Origin: Dichotomocladium elegans
Taxonomy: Eukaryota > Mucoromycota > Mucoromycetes > Mucorales > Lichtheimiaceae
DNA length: 64,000 nucleotides
Direction: 5' to 3'
NCBI GenBank assembly: GCA_025716815.1
Contig: JAIXMN010000006.1
Coordinates: forward strand, 1,488,001 to 1,552,000
The notes beneath the pieces were generated by a model. That model searched no databases. It worked only from the letters and a program-made list of their open reading frames with translations, and was not told the origin of the DNA. Shown here piece after piece: positions 35,407 through 46,206 of this stretch; within the stretch, counting starts at the first letter, position 1; each line of letters starts with the position of its first letter. The position numbers and the translations under genes are program-made.

Positions 35407-36961
35407 ATGGTTACCATCAACAAAATTGTATGTGAATTTCTGTTCCTCAATTGACGACCCTCTTCGGTTCCTAAGGTTCAATGCCGACACTGTGTATGCA
35501 TGTACATAGATCACCCGAATCACGGAGACTCGCTGGTCGAAGCTCTACATTGCAACTGCGGCAGTCCAGGCATTCATCATTGTGATCTTGCAGGCGCTGA
35601 TATGCTCACAAAACTCGCTGCAGGCGTCGCTTTTACCGCAGCCGAAGGAGTATTCTGTGCTTTATTCGACGGTTACCAACGACGATATGATACCCGAGAG
35701 GGCGGCCGACCGATTGGGTAGAATTAAATGGGAAAACCTTGCCTTTATTGGTTTCCAAGTTTGGTTCCTTTGCATGGTGTTTGATGCGGCAAGTGCACAG
35801 GATAGACCCATAAGCATTGGATATGCATATTTACGTTATTTATACCAGACCATCTATCAAAACACGGCCGAGATCCTTGCGCTGGCGATTCTGAACGGTC
35901 TTTGTGCGCTGCTCGGTGCCCTCCAGGTCGTTGACGGGATCAAATGGATGCGAGAGTTGAGCAAGACGAAATACGAGACAACACCACTCAACACGGCCAT
36001 GCGGCTCGAGATCGCGCTGTGTGTGATCATTCTGCTTTTTGCCTGTGCCATGGCCTACCTCAGCTACGGCATGTCGCGCCAGTTCGGCTGGAAGATCTAC
36101 AAGAAAATCGGCGCAGATGTTCAGGTGCAACGTAAGTCTGTTGATCCAATCCTCCGTCGTTTCTTGTTGACAGTCAGTCGGTCTTTAGGCATGTATCGAA
36201 TGTTCCAGTTCTTTGTGCTGGCGCTCAAGATTGATATCTTTACAGAGGTAAGCCTATTGCAGACCAACAATGCTCGTTTCCCCCTCCCCCCCATCCATTT
36301 CTGTAGACTATAGATATGCTCATTGCTCCGTCGCGTTAGTTCCTGGTATCCATCTTCTACCTGATTCAGTTCGGGATGCGAGACACGGCAGTGACCTGGG
36401 AACTCGGTATTCAAATCGCAGTAACGATTCTCATCATCCCCATGCTCTATTTTGCGCGTACAGCGGTAAGGATCGGGGACACTTGTAAAACTAAAAACAA
36501 AAAAGCTGACCGTGTGCGTCTACATCTACATTACATGCACTCCTCCTCCTCCCCCCCCTTTTTTTTGTAGGGAAGTACCGAAAGTTATGGTCGAATGATC
36601 ACGTTCCTCACCTTTGAAACCGTCGTTGTCGTCCATTTTGCTCTCATGCTTTCGCAGACGGTCCAGCCGAACAATAGCTGGTACACATGGATCTGCCTAG
36701 GTGGGTTTTCGCTATTCTTTTTTTGTTCGGAAATCAAAGATACTCAACCCTGGGATATGTGTGTGGGGGGTGCGAATCCAACCTTTAGTGCTCATTGGCG
36801 TGCTTATCAATGTCGCAACGGCGGGTCTGGGCTTCATTTGTATGAAGAACTTTGGTCGAGGTCTGAAACCTTACGTTCAACGCGGCCGGTCAAAACAGAA
36901 GGCCGAAGATCTCGAGATGGCCAAAGCCAAAGACAGCAATTGGCAAATTGATGAAGACTAG
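35407..36961 (+). CDS. UPF0658-type Golgi/multi-pass membrane protein
   Basis: Exons 35407-35427, 35510-36131, 36189-36247, 36340-36465, 36571-36700 and 36789-36961 give 376 residues. At least seven hydrophobic segments: KLYIATAAVQAFIIVILQAL, ENLAFIGFQVWFLCMVFDA, LALAILNGLCALLGALQVV, LEIALCVIILLFACAMAYLS, MYRMFQFFVLALKIDIFTE, LGIQIAVTILIIPMLYFA and LIGVLINVATAGLGFICM. The YQNTAEILALA stretch and overall layout resemble the fungal UPF0658 family annotated in fission yeast as Golgi membrane proteins; function unknown. The tail is charged (KQKAEDLEMAKAKD). Within exon 2, bases 35789-35848 look like a 60-base GC-AG intron (gcaagt...ccag) that is in frame and stop-free; removing it gives 356 residues and joins MVFDA directly to TIYQNTAE, which may be the true form. 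Lies 241 bases after LETM1, same strand. Confidence 0.82.
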
Positions 36962-37287
36962 ATAATCCATCCATCCCCCTCGCATTCCATACGCTTCTGT
37001 ACAGCACTCCTATCCTTTCCATCTCTCTTTTATACACACTACAAGCTTTCCCCCGCAAACTGAAAGAATATATACGATATAATTAGGTCATCTTCATTCT
37101 TGCTCTTTCCTTCCAAACATAGGGGGCGGGAACGGCGGAGAATGACATCAACTGCATGTTTGGAGATACTGTAAGTGCTTGAGTTGAGAACAGAAAGAAG
37201 TGGGAAAGAGACATGGGATAAGTTAAAAAAAAGGGGGGGAAGGAAGGAAAGAAAAGGCTAAAGAGGTAAAAGGTAAAATATACTAAT

Positions 37288-38857
37288 TTATGGCGACGAA
37301 GGGTTGGAAGTGGTCCGTACGGGTGTGACGGGCGTCGCAGGAGGAGGCTGCTGTTGGGTGGATTCCTTAATGGCCAAGAGCTGCTTAGCACGGAAGGCCT
37401 CGTAGTGAATTTGAGCGGTGGTCTCAATAAGATCCTGGAGATGTGTTCTGGTCAAGAAGTTGCGGAGATGGACAAACTCGCAATGGTTCTCATCCTCCAC
37501 ATTAATTACACCCCAGCGCGTCTTGCGGCCTCGCACTGCCTTGCCGTCGATCACCACATTACGCTCAGACCCAACAATGGCAAAGGGAATCAAATCCTGA
37601 AATATCATAGCCATCATTAACTTTGAAGTCGTTTCAAGGACATTTTCCGATCATCACTTACACGAATGTACTCGTTCAAAGCAGTCTCCTGCTCATCATC
37701 TTCGTCGCTTTCGTAGGGGTAAAGTCGGATGTTGTGGAAGGCAAGTTCGGCTTTGATCTGTCATAGTCGTGTCAGCAGATGTTGTTATGGTTCCTGAAGA
37801 GCATTAAACATACGCGTTGTCTGAAGGCATCACGCTCCTCAATGGTAAGCGAGTCCGATTTGGCAATAACAGGAACAACGTTGACAACCTCAGAGAGCTT
37901 CTTGAGGACAACGATGTCAATGGGTTTAAGTCTAAGGGAATAGTTCCATTAATTCATCATTCGCCATTACAGTAATAAATAGCACTACATACGAGTGACC
38001 CGAAGGAGTGATGAAGAATAAGCAGCAATGCACACGCGAATCGGTGATGTATCGATCACGTTGGGCGGTCAATTCCTTACGCAGATAGGCAGAATGCTGA
38101 TCTTTGATATATTTGACGATGGGTTCCCAGCTAAAAAGGGAGAGAAAGGAAACGATTTAGTCGTCGTTCTCAATTGTCCCTGTGCTATTTCTTTGATTTT
38201 TACCAGTTCTCGTTGTTGACCTGGTCACCGTAGCCGGGTGTGTCGACAATGTTGAGACGGAGGCGAACACCATGCTCTTCGATCACTAAGGCCCAGGGAG
38301 CAAGAGAGAAGAGAGATAGAGAGAGAGAGAGAGAGAGGGAAAAGAGAAAGGGAGAGAAAGACGATTAGAAAATAGGGGGTGGGACAAAATCATTCAAAAG
38401 AACCGGTCTATATGATAAAAACTCACAGTGCGAGACATTCTCAATCTCGGTTGTCTGGCGAGGAGGCTCATCAGCATTGAGGCGGCCCTTGCTGTCAATA
38501 AGATGCGAGGCAAAAATCGTGTTGACCAAGGTGGATTTGCCGAGACCGGATTGACCTTTTTTTTTTACAAAGAAACGATAAGGAAAATTGTATCCGATGA
38601 ATCGGAATTAAGACCTACCAACAACCATCACATTGAATTGAAATCCTCGTTTGATCAATTTCTTTTCGATTTGTTGGGTGATGGTGTCGAAACCAACGTA
38701 GCCATTCAGAGGAGTCTGTCATTGTGTGGAAGTAAGTTAGAACGTGGTCACCGCTTGGATAGGTCCCAGAGAAAGGGAGAGAGGTAGAAGTAGACGAGGA
38801 AGAGAGACTCATCAATTGTACCTGATTAGCTTCTACGAGACCAGCGGCAGCAGCCAT
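37288..38857 (-). CDS. CDC10: Septin, Cdc10 group
   Basis: Eight exons (38857-38822, 38715-38619, 38555-38427, 38285-38204, 38130-37993, 37931-37814, 37757-37662, 37596-37288) give 334 residues. GTPase motifs are intact: P-loop GQSGLGKSTL, switch DTPGYGD, specificity motif AKSD. Septin-specific blocks include YVGFDTITQQIEKKLIKRGF, QHSAYLRKELTAQRDRYITD and the septin unique element RGRKTRWGVINVEDENHCEF with LTRTHLQDLIETT. The N-terminus is short, and there is no C-terminal coiled coil but a Gln/Pro/Thr tail, both typical of Cdc10-group septins, which occupy the central position in fungal septin rods. Septins form filaments at the cell cortex during septation and hyphal growth. Confidence 0.96.
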
Positions 38858-39542
38858 GTTGAGATGATGATGTAGGAAAGGAAAGGAGTTTGCGTAGGAT
38901 TATTTTCGTGGACGCCCTATCCGCACTCAAAGGGGGGGTTGCGGGTTGTGTGCGGTGGGAGTCGCACAAAATAAGAGACTGCACGTGTATGTCCAAATAT
39001 GGTCTTGGCTCATTATTGGACTGTTGGCGCCCGGCCAGATCCACTCTATTCCACTAGTCGAGTTCTCCAGGTAGGAACTTGTCATTTCTCTCTCTCTCTC
39101 GCTCTCGCGTTGTTCCCTCCTTCCTCCCTTTCCACACGCTAAAACATCTTCCCTTTTTGAAGATTCAGCGCGCGCTTGTCTTTCTAATACTGCTCACGTT
39201 AACGGTTGGCCTGGTAAGAAGAGGAGAAGAACAAACCGGTAATCAGGTCGATCGTTCCCCTCCATTCCACGCTGGTGTGACAGCTGCAAGCCGAGTTTTA
39301 CCGTTAATTGTTACAAACAGACAGACTAGTCGTGTCCACTGAAGAGATCGTCCTGCTTGCTTTGAAATCTGTTATAATAGTCACAGAGGATGAATTTTCC
39401 CTTGTCAGAAAGAAGGTTGCTTATGGGTATCATTTTGTTGATCCAAAAGAAATGATGTAATTAGAATTAAGAGGAGAATGATTTAGCGGAGAGAATAAAC
39501 GCGAGGGGAGGGTGATGGGAGGGAGGAAACAAGGAAAGCTTA

Positions 39543-39788
39543 ATGAAATATATTCGTCCATTTTATTCCTTATGTGAGCTAAGAAGGTATGCAACTACTA
39601 AACACAGTATCTTTCATTCTTTCCCTCCAAATGCCTCATTGTCTACTCCTCTTCCGCGGCCAGGTTACTTACCTCCCTTACTCAACAAGAAAGAAAGGCT
39701 GTCGGCACTCCTGCTAAAACGAGCCGAAAGGAATGCTTCCGACGTACAAGAAGTTGTTCTAGGGTGGACACACGGGGGGGGCTGGTAA
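39543..39788 (+). CDS. Possible small protein, unrecognised
   Basis: An isolated 81-residue frame beginning MKYIRPFYSLCELRRYATTK, with an Arg-rich, acid-poor start that could target mitochondria, then PLPRPGYLPPLLNKKERLSA and LKRAERNASDVQEVV. Codon choice in the second half looks coding, but the end (WTHGGGW) is odd and no splice sites or neighbours support it. It may be a chance frame. Confidence 0.28.
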   Translation: MKYIRPFYSLCELRRYATTKHSIFHSFPPNASLSTPLPRPGYLPPLLNKKERLSALLLKRAERNASDVQEVVLGWTHGGGW

Positions 39789-40209
39789 GAAGAGATGACC
39801 GAGAGCAGCTTAGGGACTACATTATTGATGAACTTACAAGCTGAGCAAGGAAGTTTAATAGTGACAATAACAGAGTGCTACGCATTCTTATTTTAAAATT
39901 TTAAGGTCGTATAATAAAAGCTAGTAAATAATGAATCGACATGATATCAATAACAAACACGGACATATCCATCCCATATTTATTGAAAGGTCCGTGAACC
40001 ACCCCTGATAGGGAACGAGTAAGTGATGCGCGGATGTATATGATCTAAATGACGCTAATGATCTAATACTACACCACCGTTCTCATGCCCTCGTTTGAAT
40101 ATAAACAATGGTTAAACAATGATGCGTGCGATAGGACGTTTTTGATACTGTGCATAAATAATATCCGTTACGCGGGTTTGTTTATAAGGAGAATGATAAA
40201 TCCCATCAA

Positions 40210-40390
40210 ACGCACACTTTCACGCACGCATGTACACACACACACACACACACACATACACATACACACACACACACATACATACATACACACATACACA
40301 CACGCACACACGCACACACATACATACACGCACCCGCACACACGGGCAGGCACGCACGTACGTACGCACATAAGCACGCACGCATAAACA
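40210..40390. repeat. Compound CA-rich microsatellite
   Basis: About 180 bases of imperfect CA dinucleotide repeat with CATA and CGCA variants, ending in a (ACGT)-like stretch (cgcacgtacgtacgcac). Any frames across it are Thr/His or Cys/Val repeats and are not genes. Confidence 0.9.
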
Positions 40391-42047
40391 CGTTTTAGAA
40401 ATAAAAAATGCATTCTATTCATTTCTATAAATTGAAAAAGGAGGATATCGTATATTGTTCATTGTACACACATGTCATCCTTCATGAAGTGTTCAAATAA
40501 AAACAAATCGCAGATTCTGATCGTTTCCTGATCTACAAAATCAAGTTGCTGCTCGGGATATGCACATAAAAAACATTGGGTCGAAGTTGCTCAGTGGATT
40601 GCTTTGATGAAGTAACGTTAAGCTTGTGAGATGGACAATACAACTTTATTTCTTATATTGTCGATCTTACAAAACGAAAGATTCTATTGTAAGCCGGGTA
40701 GTTATTGGTAAATAGAAGAAGCTTAATCTTTATAGGAGAAAATACACATAAAGATAAGACAAACACACACACACACACACACAAAAAAAAGAGAAAGTGT
40801 ATGTGTGTGTATAGAAAAGAGGGGGAAAGCGGGCTTGCTTGAGATAAGGAGCGGAAATTGCTTTTTTTATCGAGAAAGAGAGAAAGAAAGAAAAGACAAT
40901 ATGTCTTGCCTGCGCTGTGCTGCTCGCGCGCACAAACTCATGTTTTTTTTTACCTTCTCCGACCTGTGTTACCCTCATCGCCATGCGTCGTACCACTATT
41001 ATGGATGAAAGCGCGTGCGTACAGATCATCGTTAGAAGAAAACAGCTTGTCAAGGAAGAAAAGCACTTGACGTGAAAAAGGAAACTCGGTAATGGAGATC
41101 GGATGCCCCGCTCGTTTCCAGATGAGTGGGCCGTATTGCCTTAGAAAACCACAAATAGAAAATATCTCGGTCCTTATGTCAGAATAACTGACATGAAAAT
41201 GCTAACCGAGAAGCTCTTCTCGTATCGGAAAGACAGGCTGCTTGAGCATGCTGAGAAGTTTTCTCCCTTCCGAAAGTGTACGAGAGTGGGGAGGGGGTTA
41301 CATTATTGATCGACTTGCCTTAATTGCAACTGGTTATTATTTTCTTGACCCGCAGGGGGGGGGAAAGCGCTTAAAAAAGATTGACATTTCGGACACATGA
41401 CCCTCCACGCTTCTTTGATCGGCATAGTTCGTGTCACATTAGTTGAGTTCTTTGACAAGAACGAACGAAAACGATCCATGCAGCAACACAACATGGTAGA
41501 TCAACTGCTGTCAGACATGGTTTGTTTTCGTGTCTCGCAAGAAAAAGAATGTGCCTTGTCAATGGGCAACGTTTTGAGTCCTTTCGGACCCCCGGGGCCT
41601 CAACTCCTTCCAGACCTCAACATCCTTATCGATCTTTTCATGAATGAAACCCTCTTTTTCCTTTAAACCCCTTTGTTCTTCCTAGAGCTCCCCAATCATC
41701 CACATGCCAAATGGTCACTGTATCACCTAGGGAGAAACCGTCAGATGAAGATGCAGGAAATGGGGGGGGTTTGAAAGGGTTGTTGAAGAGGGGTTGGTAC
41801 AATTTGGGGGGAGAATGTAGTTAATAGGGCAAAGCTCATGCTGGAAACACACATACACACATATACAGAATGTTATCTGTTGTGATTGTTGTTCAGGGAG
41901 AGGAAGGAGACGCGCACGAACCTTTTTGCACCACACTGCACGTATTAAGAAATGCGTGCGTGCGTGCGTGTGTGTGCTCGTGTGTCCCGGACGTGGCTTT
42001 CTGCTTGCTGCCTTGCTCATTTTACTGATCGTCAAGTTCTCTCCGCA

Positions 42048-42055
42048 TATAAATA
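42048..42055 (+). promoter_or_regulatory. TATA-like element of the C2H2 gene
   Basis: TATAAATA lies about 150 bases before the ATG at 42205, followed by a C/T-rich leader (cccttccttcctcacc), a common fungal core-promoter arrangement. Confidence 0.5.
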
Positions 42056-42204
42056 CCCTTCCTTCCTCACCATTTCAACATCTCTTCACCCAGCTATTTT
42101 TAACTTCTTTCCATCACTAAGTCTACACGTCGATTTTATCCCGATCACCATTCGCAACCGCTTCTTTCACAACAACAATAATTTAATCAAACGCACCAAT
42201 CGCC

Positions 42205-43240
42205 ATGGAGATTCTCGAGCTCGTCAACCAAGAAAACGTTCCAACAGAAGACCGTCCTTTTGCATGCCATATCCCCAATTGCAACAAGACCTTTGGAAGA
42301 CGGTCAGATCTCGTCCGTCATTCCCGAATCCATACAAATGATCGGTAAGAAAGGCATATTTTTGACGATGAAATCAATTCCCGATAAGCTCATACAAATT
42401 CCCTCCCCCAATTTAGACCTTTCAAATGCCGTGAGCCCAATTGCGGTAAAAGCTTCATTCAGGTATGGTACCACTGATGTTTTACACGAAAAAAGACATG
42501 CCGATCCTTACCATAAGCTTCTCTCTCCACCCCCACCCCTTGCAAAAAATCTATAGCGGTCTGCTTTGACTGTACATATGCGCACCCATTCCGGTGAAAG
42601 ACCTCACGTCTGTGAATATCCCGCGTGCAACAAGAGCTTTAGCGATAGCAGCTCTCTTGCACGTCATCGACGCACGCATACTGGCAAGAGACCCTATAAA
42701 TGCCCCTTTGATGCATGCACCAAGAGTTTTGTTCGCAAGACCATGCTCACTAAGCATATGAAGCATGACCACGCGACGAATGGAAAGCGACCTCAAGTTC
42801 AGTGGCGCCCTTTTATTGAAGAACGTCGCATGATCTATCAACAGCAGCAACAGCAGCAGCAGCAACCGTGTGCATGCGCCGGATGCTATTATTACGCTGT
42901 TCCTGCCGCCTCTCACAATGGCTGGTCGCCATCCTCTTCCTTGACCTCCTCGCCATCCGGATCGCCACCTCCGGCCCTCATTGAAAGCCCGACTTCGAGC
43001 TCGGACGAAATGCCCTCTTCACCTGGCCTGATGCCTTACTATACCACTCATCACCAGCATCCCCTCGTTGCTCCTCGCGCATTACCAGCCCAGCAATACC
43101 ATTCACGCAATCGGTATCAGCAACACCAGCAACAGCAATCGGATCTCGTCTTACCTAGTCTGTCCAGCTTTATGCAATTTAAAGACACAGCACCAGCTGA
43201 AACACGTCGAGACAGCGGTATCTCCCTCTATTCGCTCTAA
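42205..43240 (+). CDS. C2H2 zinc-finger transcription factor, four fingers
   Basis: Exons 42205-42344, 42417-42462 and 42557-43240 give 289 residues. Four tandem fingers of C-x4-C type start near residue 22: CHIPNCNKTFGRRSDLVRH, CREPNCGKSFIQRSALTVH, CEYPACNKSFSDSSSLARH and CPFDACTKSFVRKTMLTKH, joined by TGERP/TGKRP-like linkers (THSGERPHV, THTGKRPYK). The C-terminal half is low complexity: a run of eight Gln, Ser/Pro-rich SSLTSSPSGSPPP, another Gln/His run, and an end RRDSGISLYSL that is probably a short interaction motif. A nuclear DNA-binding regulator is certain at the family level; target genes are unknown. Two of the introns fall inside fingers, as is common in Mucorales C2H2 genes. Confidence 0.92.
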
Positions 43241-44487
43241 AAAGCCTACCTACGGGCTTGGGCCGCTATCTCACTCTCACTCTCACTCTCACATACATAC
43301 ACATACACTCCTATCGTTTTTTCCTTACAATCCTTTCATCTTTAACACACATACACACTCTCTTATACACATCTATTCTATTCTATTTCTTCCCTCCAGC
43401 TATACACCACGCCAACTCCTACAGAAAACATCACTTATACACATTCTCTTATACACATACCCTTTCATACCCTTTCATACCCTCTTGTTTTCTCGCGCTC
43501 GCTCTCGTCTCTAAATCTCAGTTCTTCCCTTCTTCCATCTTCATCTTAATGCTGCCTCCCCGACCGTATCCCTAATGACTTCTTTGTATACATCTCCTCC
43601 TCCTCCTCGCCCCTTACTTCCATACATTATTTTTCCTCGGTTTCTTCCCATTATCTGCGGTGCTATGGGCACTAATTCAGAAATCCAACCTTTCTGTATG
43701 ATCCACACAAAAAACAAAACAAAACAACAACAGCAATAACGCTTCCTCCTCCCTCGCCTCGCTTTCCTCCTCCTCCTTTGTTCTCTGTTTCTTTCTTTCT
43801 CCACATACACATACACATATTAACCCCTATGCCCATGCATTTGTTTCCATATGATGTTCGCGCATGTAAATATTCATACAAAAAAATGAAATTACAGTAA
43901 ACAACTTAATAATAAATTACACCTTATATCTTTGTTTGTGTTTCACCATACGTCATCTGCATCATCCTGTCTACTTGACGCTTTTCGATCATCTGGCTAA
44001 CGTCGGCTCAATCCTGCCCTCGCTGTATCCCCACCCACACCCCCCACGTCCTTTGACATTAACAAGATGATCCACACGCGCATGTTACGCCCCTCCCTCC
44101 GTCCCTATCCTCTGTGGGTTGTGTAGTTGACGTGTGGATCGTGCATGAATGAATTTATATAGGAGTTTTTTTTTCTTACTTTCACAAATATACACACACA
44201 ACGTCCAAAGTTATATAAAATCTTTCTCCTTTCTCCCTCCTTCATCAGTTAGCTATCTACAAACCATTCTCCTCGTTTTATTGTTCATCTACGAACCTAC
44301 AATGTCGATTGTTTCTCTCTCTTTCTCTCTCTCCTATGAACACGAACAAACGAGGAGGATTCCCCCCATCCAATCAATCCTCCTATCTGCTCATTCTTCA
44401 TCCTTATTATTTTTTGGCACGCAAGAATGCAGTCTATAGCGCTTCCCCAGGTCGTCTGTCTCTCTATCCGTTCAGATGCGTCATCAT
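43241..44487. other. Intergenic, CT-rich 3' region
   Basis: Convergent spacer between the C2H2 gene and the SET/MYND gene. It is strongly pyrimidine-rich with CACTCT and ACACAT short repeats at 43270-43460 and (CCT)n near 43590-43610 and 43745-43780; frames here are compositional. Nothing recognisable. Confidence 0.55.
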
Positions 44488-46206
44488 TTATCTTTTCAGT
44501 TTTTGGTCTTGTATGAAAATCCGTTCCAATTCGATGATTTCGTGCCACATGGAGCTCTGCTTCCCAAAAGTGCACTGTATCGTCTCCTTGGCGAGCAAGA
44601 TCCAGCGCCGTACATCATCACACTCCTGCCCTTTCTCACCGATCATTGCCTTCGTGGCCGTCTCGTGCTGGATACTCGAGTTCCAAGCCGACTTGGACAG
44701 AAGGAGTAGATGCTGCGCGAGCATGGGATGGTAGGGCGGATAAATGATGGCGTACTGCACGAGGATATACATCCCTAGCTTTGTGGCATTACACCAGTGC
44801 GACTCCATCATCTCGTCAAAGAAGAGTCGGGTACAGGTGGCGAGGGTCGTGATGCGGTAGGGAATGATTTCAGCCGGTGGGTAGGAGAGCGTTTGCTCAA
44901 TGGCATTACCAAGGATATCAAGGTAACTATCACCCGGGTTCGGCCTTGCCGCGAACGGGTCCGGGTCCTCAAATTCTGTCTGGCACTCGAGAGGAGCTGA
45001 TGATATACCGCTTCGGTTGGATGAGTCAATGCTAGGATTACTAGTAGACCACAAGTAAGGTGTGAGGAGCGGGAGGAGAAAGTGGACGTAGACAGGCAGA
45101 CTCAGCGCCTCGGATGGATCGGGCACGTCGCCATAGTGCCGATTGAACGTCTGTGTCAGTCTTGGCAAGTCCCAGGAAGTCTCGACAAGACCGAGAATTT
45201 TTTCTCTTTGATTGCCCCCCGATAGGGTTTCTGCTGCCCTTTCCCAATCAGAAGCCTCTTCGCCGAGCATCCCGTCGATCCGGCCGATGATGTTGCTATC
45301 ATCCTGACATCGATCACATTTGCACTTGAAGTAATATTTATCTTGGAGGGTCTGCTGTCGCACCCTGCGTGAGTGAGCAATGTCAATATAGGCGAGGGTG
45401 ATTTCCTCGCCAGGCTCAACCGTGTCGATGGCCTTAACTTGTAACAGCGCCCCGTCAAACATGGCTACTGCATTTGGCCGGCAATCGTGATTAAACAAGG
45501 ATGCGATGGGGTATGTGCCTTCTCCCACCGCAAAGAGCTGTTCATCGTAAATGGAGAAGTTGTTGCATCGGAAAATGCCAAGGAATCGGATCAGATCCGC
45601 TTTTGTCAGCATCGTGTCGTCAAGGTACGGCTTGAGCAGTGCTTCCTCAGCAAGTAAGTCATATTGCTCTGCGAGGAGATGCCGCGGATGCTTGTCAAGA
45701 TGATCCATCAGGCTCTCGAACGCTTCCATCGTCACCTCGATAGACTCTTCTCCCGTTGTCTGAGCTTGTGCATCGTTCCTCGGCTCCTCAGCTTTTGCTG
45801 CCATCATTGCCTTCCGCTTGTAAAACCGTGTGACGTTAAGCGCGACGCGCTCAAGCATCTCCAGATCACGACTTTGATCATCGTCGTCATTGTCTCTTGA
45901 TGGCTGGCATACAAACTGATGGTAACTGAGCCAGGCATTCTTGAAACAGCCCATGTCACAAAAGTAGGCGGATTTGCATCGCGAGCAACGTTTGAGCGGC
46001 AATGTCGCTGTAGTGCCAAGCTTTCGGAAACAGTAATTGCAGAATTCGTTCTTATGTGCCTCGAGTGGAACCGTGCCCAGTGGCTGCGACGTGATAACAA
46101 CCGATCCCCGCTCAATGAAGGAAGTCGCGATCACTTTGCGGCCCTTGGTAGGATCCGGTACCAAGGCAAGCCTTGAGCGTCCAAGGTATTTCTCGAGAGA
46201 TGCCAT
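44488..46206 (-). CDS. SET and MYND domain protein (SMYD-type lysine methyltransferase)
   Basis: An intronless 572-residue protein. The split SET domain starts with GRKVIATSFIERGSVVI; the MYND zinc finger is inserted as CNYCFRKLG...CSRCKSAYFCDMGCFKNAW...YHQFVC. The second SET half has SLFNHDCRPNAVAMFDG (NHxCxPN substrate/cofactor motif) and EPGEEITLAYIDIAHSR (GEEITxxY), followed by the post-SET zinc site KYYFKCKCDRCQDD. The C-terminal ~220 residues are helical, as in SMYD proteins (TPR-like). Such enzymes methylate lysines of histones or cytoplasmic proteins. An acidic insertion (DNDDDDQSRD) follows the MYND finger. The start at 46206 gives the expected N-terminus; upstream in-frame sequence is poor. 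Being intronless is notable next to intron-rich neighbours. Confidence 0.93.
   Translation of the reverse strand: MASLEKYLGRSRLALVPDPTKGRKVIATSFIERGSVVITSQPLGTVPLEAHKNEFCNYCFRKLGTTATLPLKRCSRCKSAYFCDMGCFKNAWLSYHQFVCQPSRDNDDDDQSRDLEMLERVALNVTRFYKRKAMMAAKAEEPRNDAQAQTTGEESIEVTMEAFESLMDHLDKHPRHLLAEQYDLLAEEALLKPYLDDTMLTKADLIRFLGIFRCNNFSIYDEQLFAVGEGTYPIASLFNHDCRPNAVAMFDGALLQVKAIDTVEPGEEITLAYIDIAHSRRVRQQTLQDKYYFKCKCDRCQDDSNIIGRIDGMLGEEASDWERAAETLSGGNQREKILGLVETSWDLPRLTQTFNRHYGDVPDPSEALSLPVYVHFLLPLLTPYLWSTSNPSIDSSNRSGISSAPLECQTEFEDPDPFAARPNPGDSYLDILGNAIEQTLSYPPAEIIPYRITTLATCTRLFFDEMMESHWCNATKLGMYILVQYAIIYPPYHPMLAQHLLLLSKSAWNSSIQHETATKAMIGEKGQECDDVRRWILLAKETIQCTFGKQSSMWHEIIELERIFIQDQKLKR

Larger units (their letters stand above)
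38858..42204. other. 3.3-kb repeat-rich intergenic region
   Basis: Upstream of both the septin (minus) and the C2H2 factor (plus), so promoters of both lie at its ends. It contains a (CT)n run near 39088-39105, a compound CA/CATA/CGCA repeat at 40210-40390, a (CA)n at about 40762-40784 and poly-T/A runs. Except for the small frame at 39543-39788 and a low-quality frame at 41397-41666, nothing looks coding. Confidence 0.55.

Noticed and set aside
40168..40422. Cys/Val-rich and Thr/His-rich frames across the CA repeat
   Set aside because: Purely a translation of the dinucleotide repeat; no splice or protein evidence.
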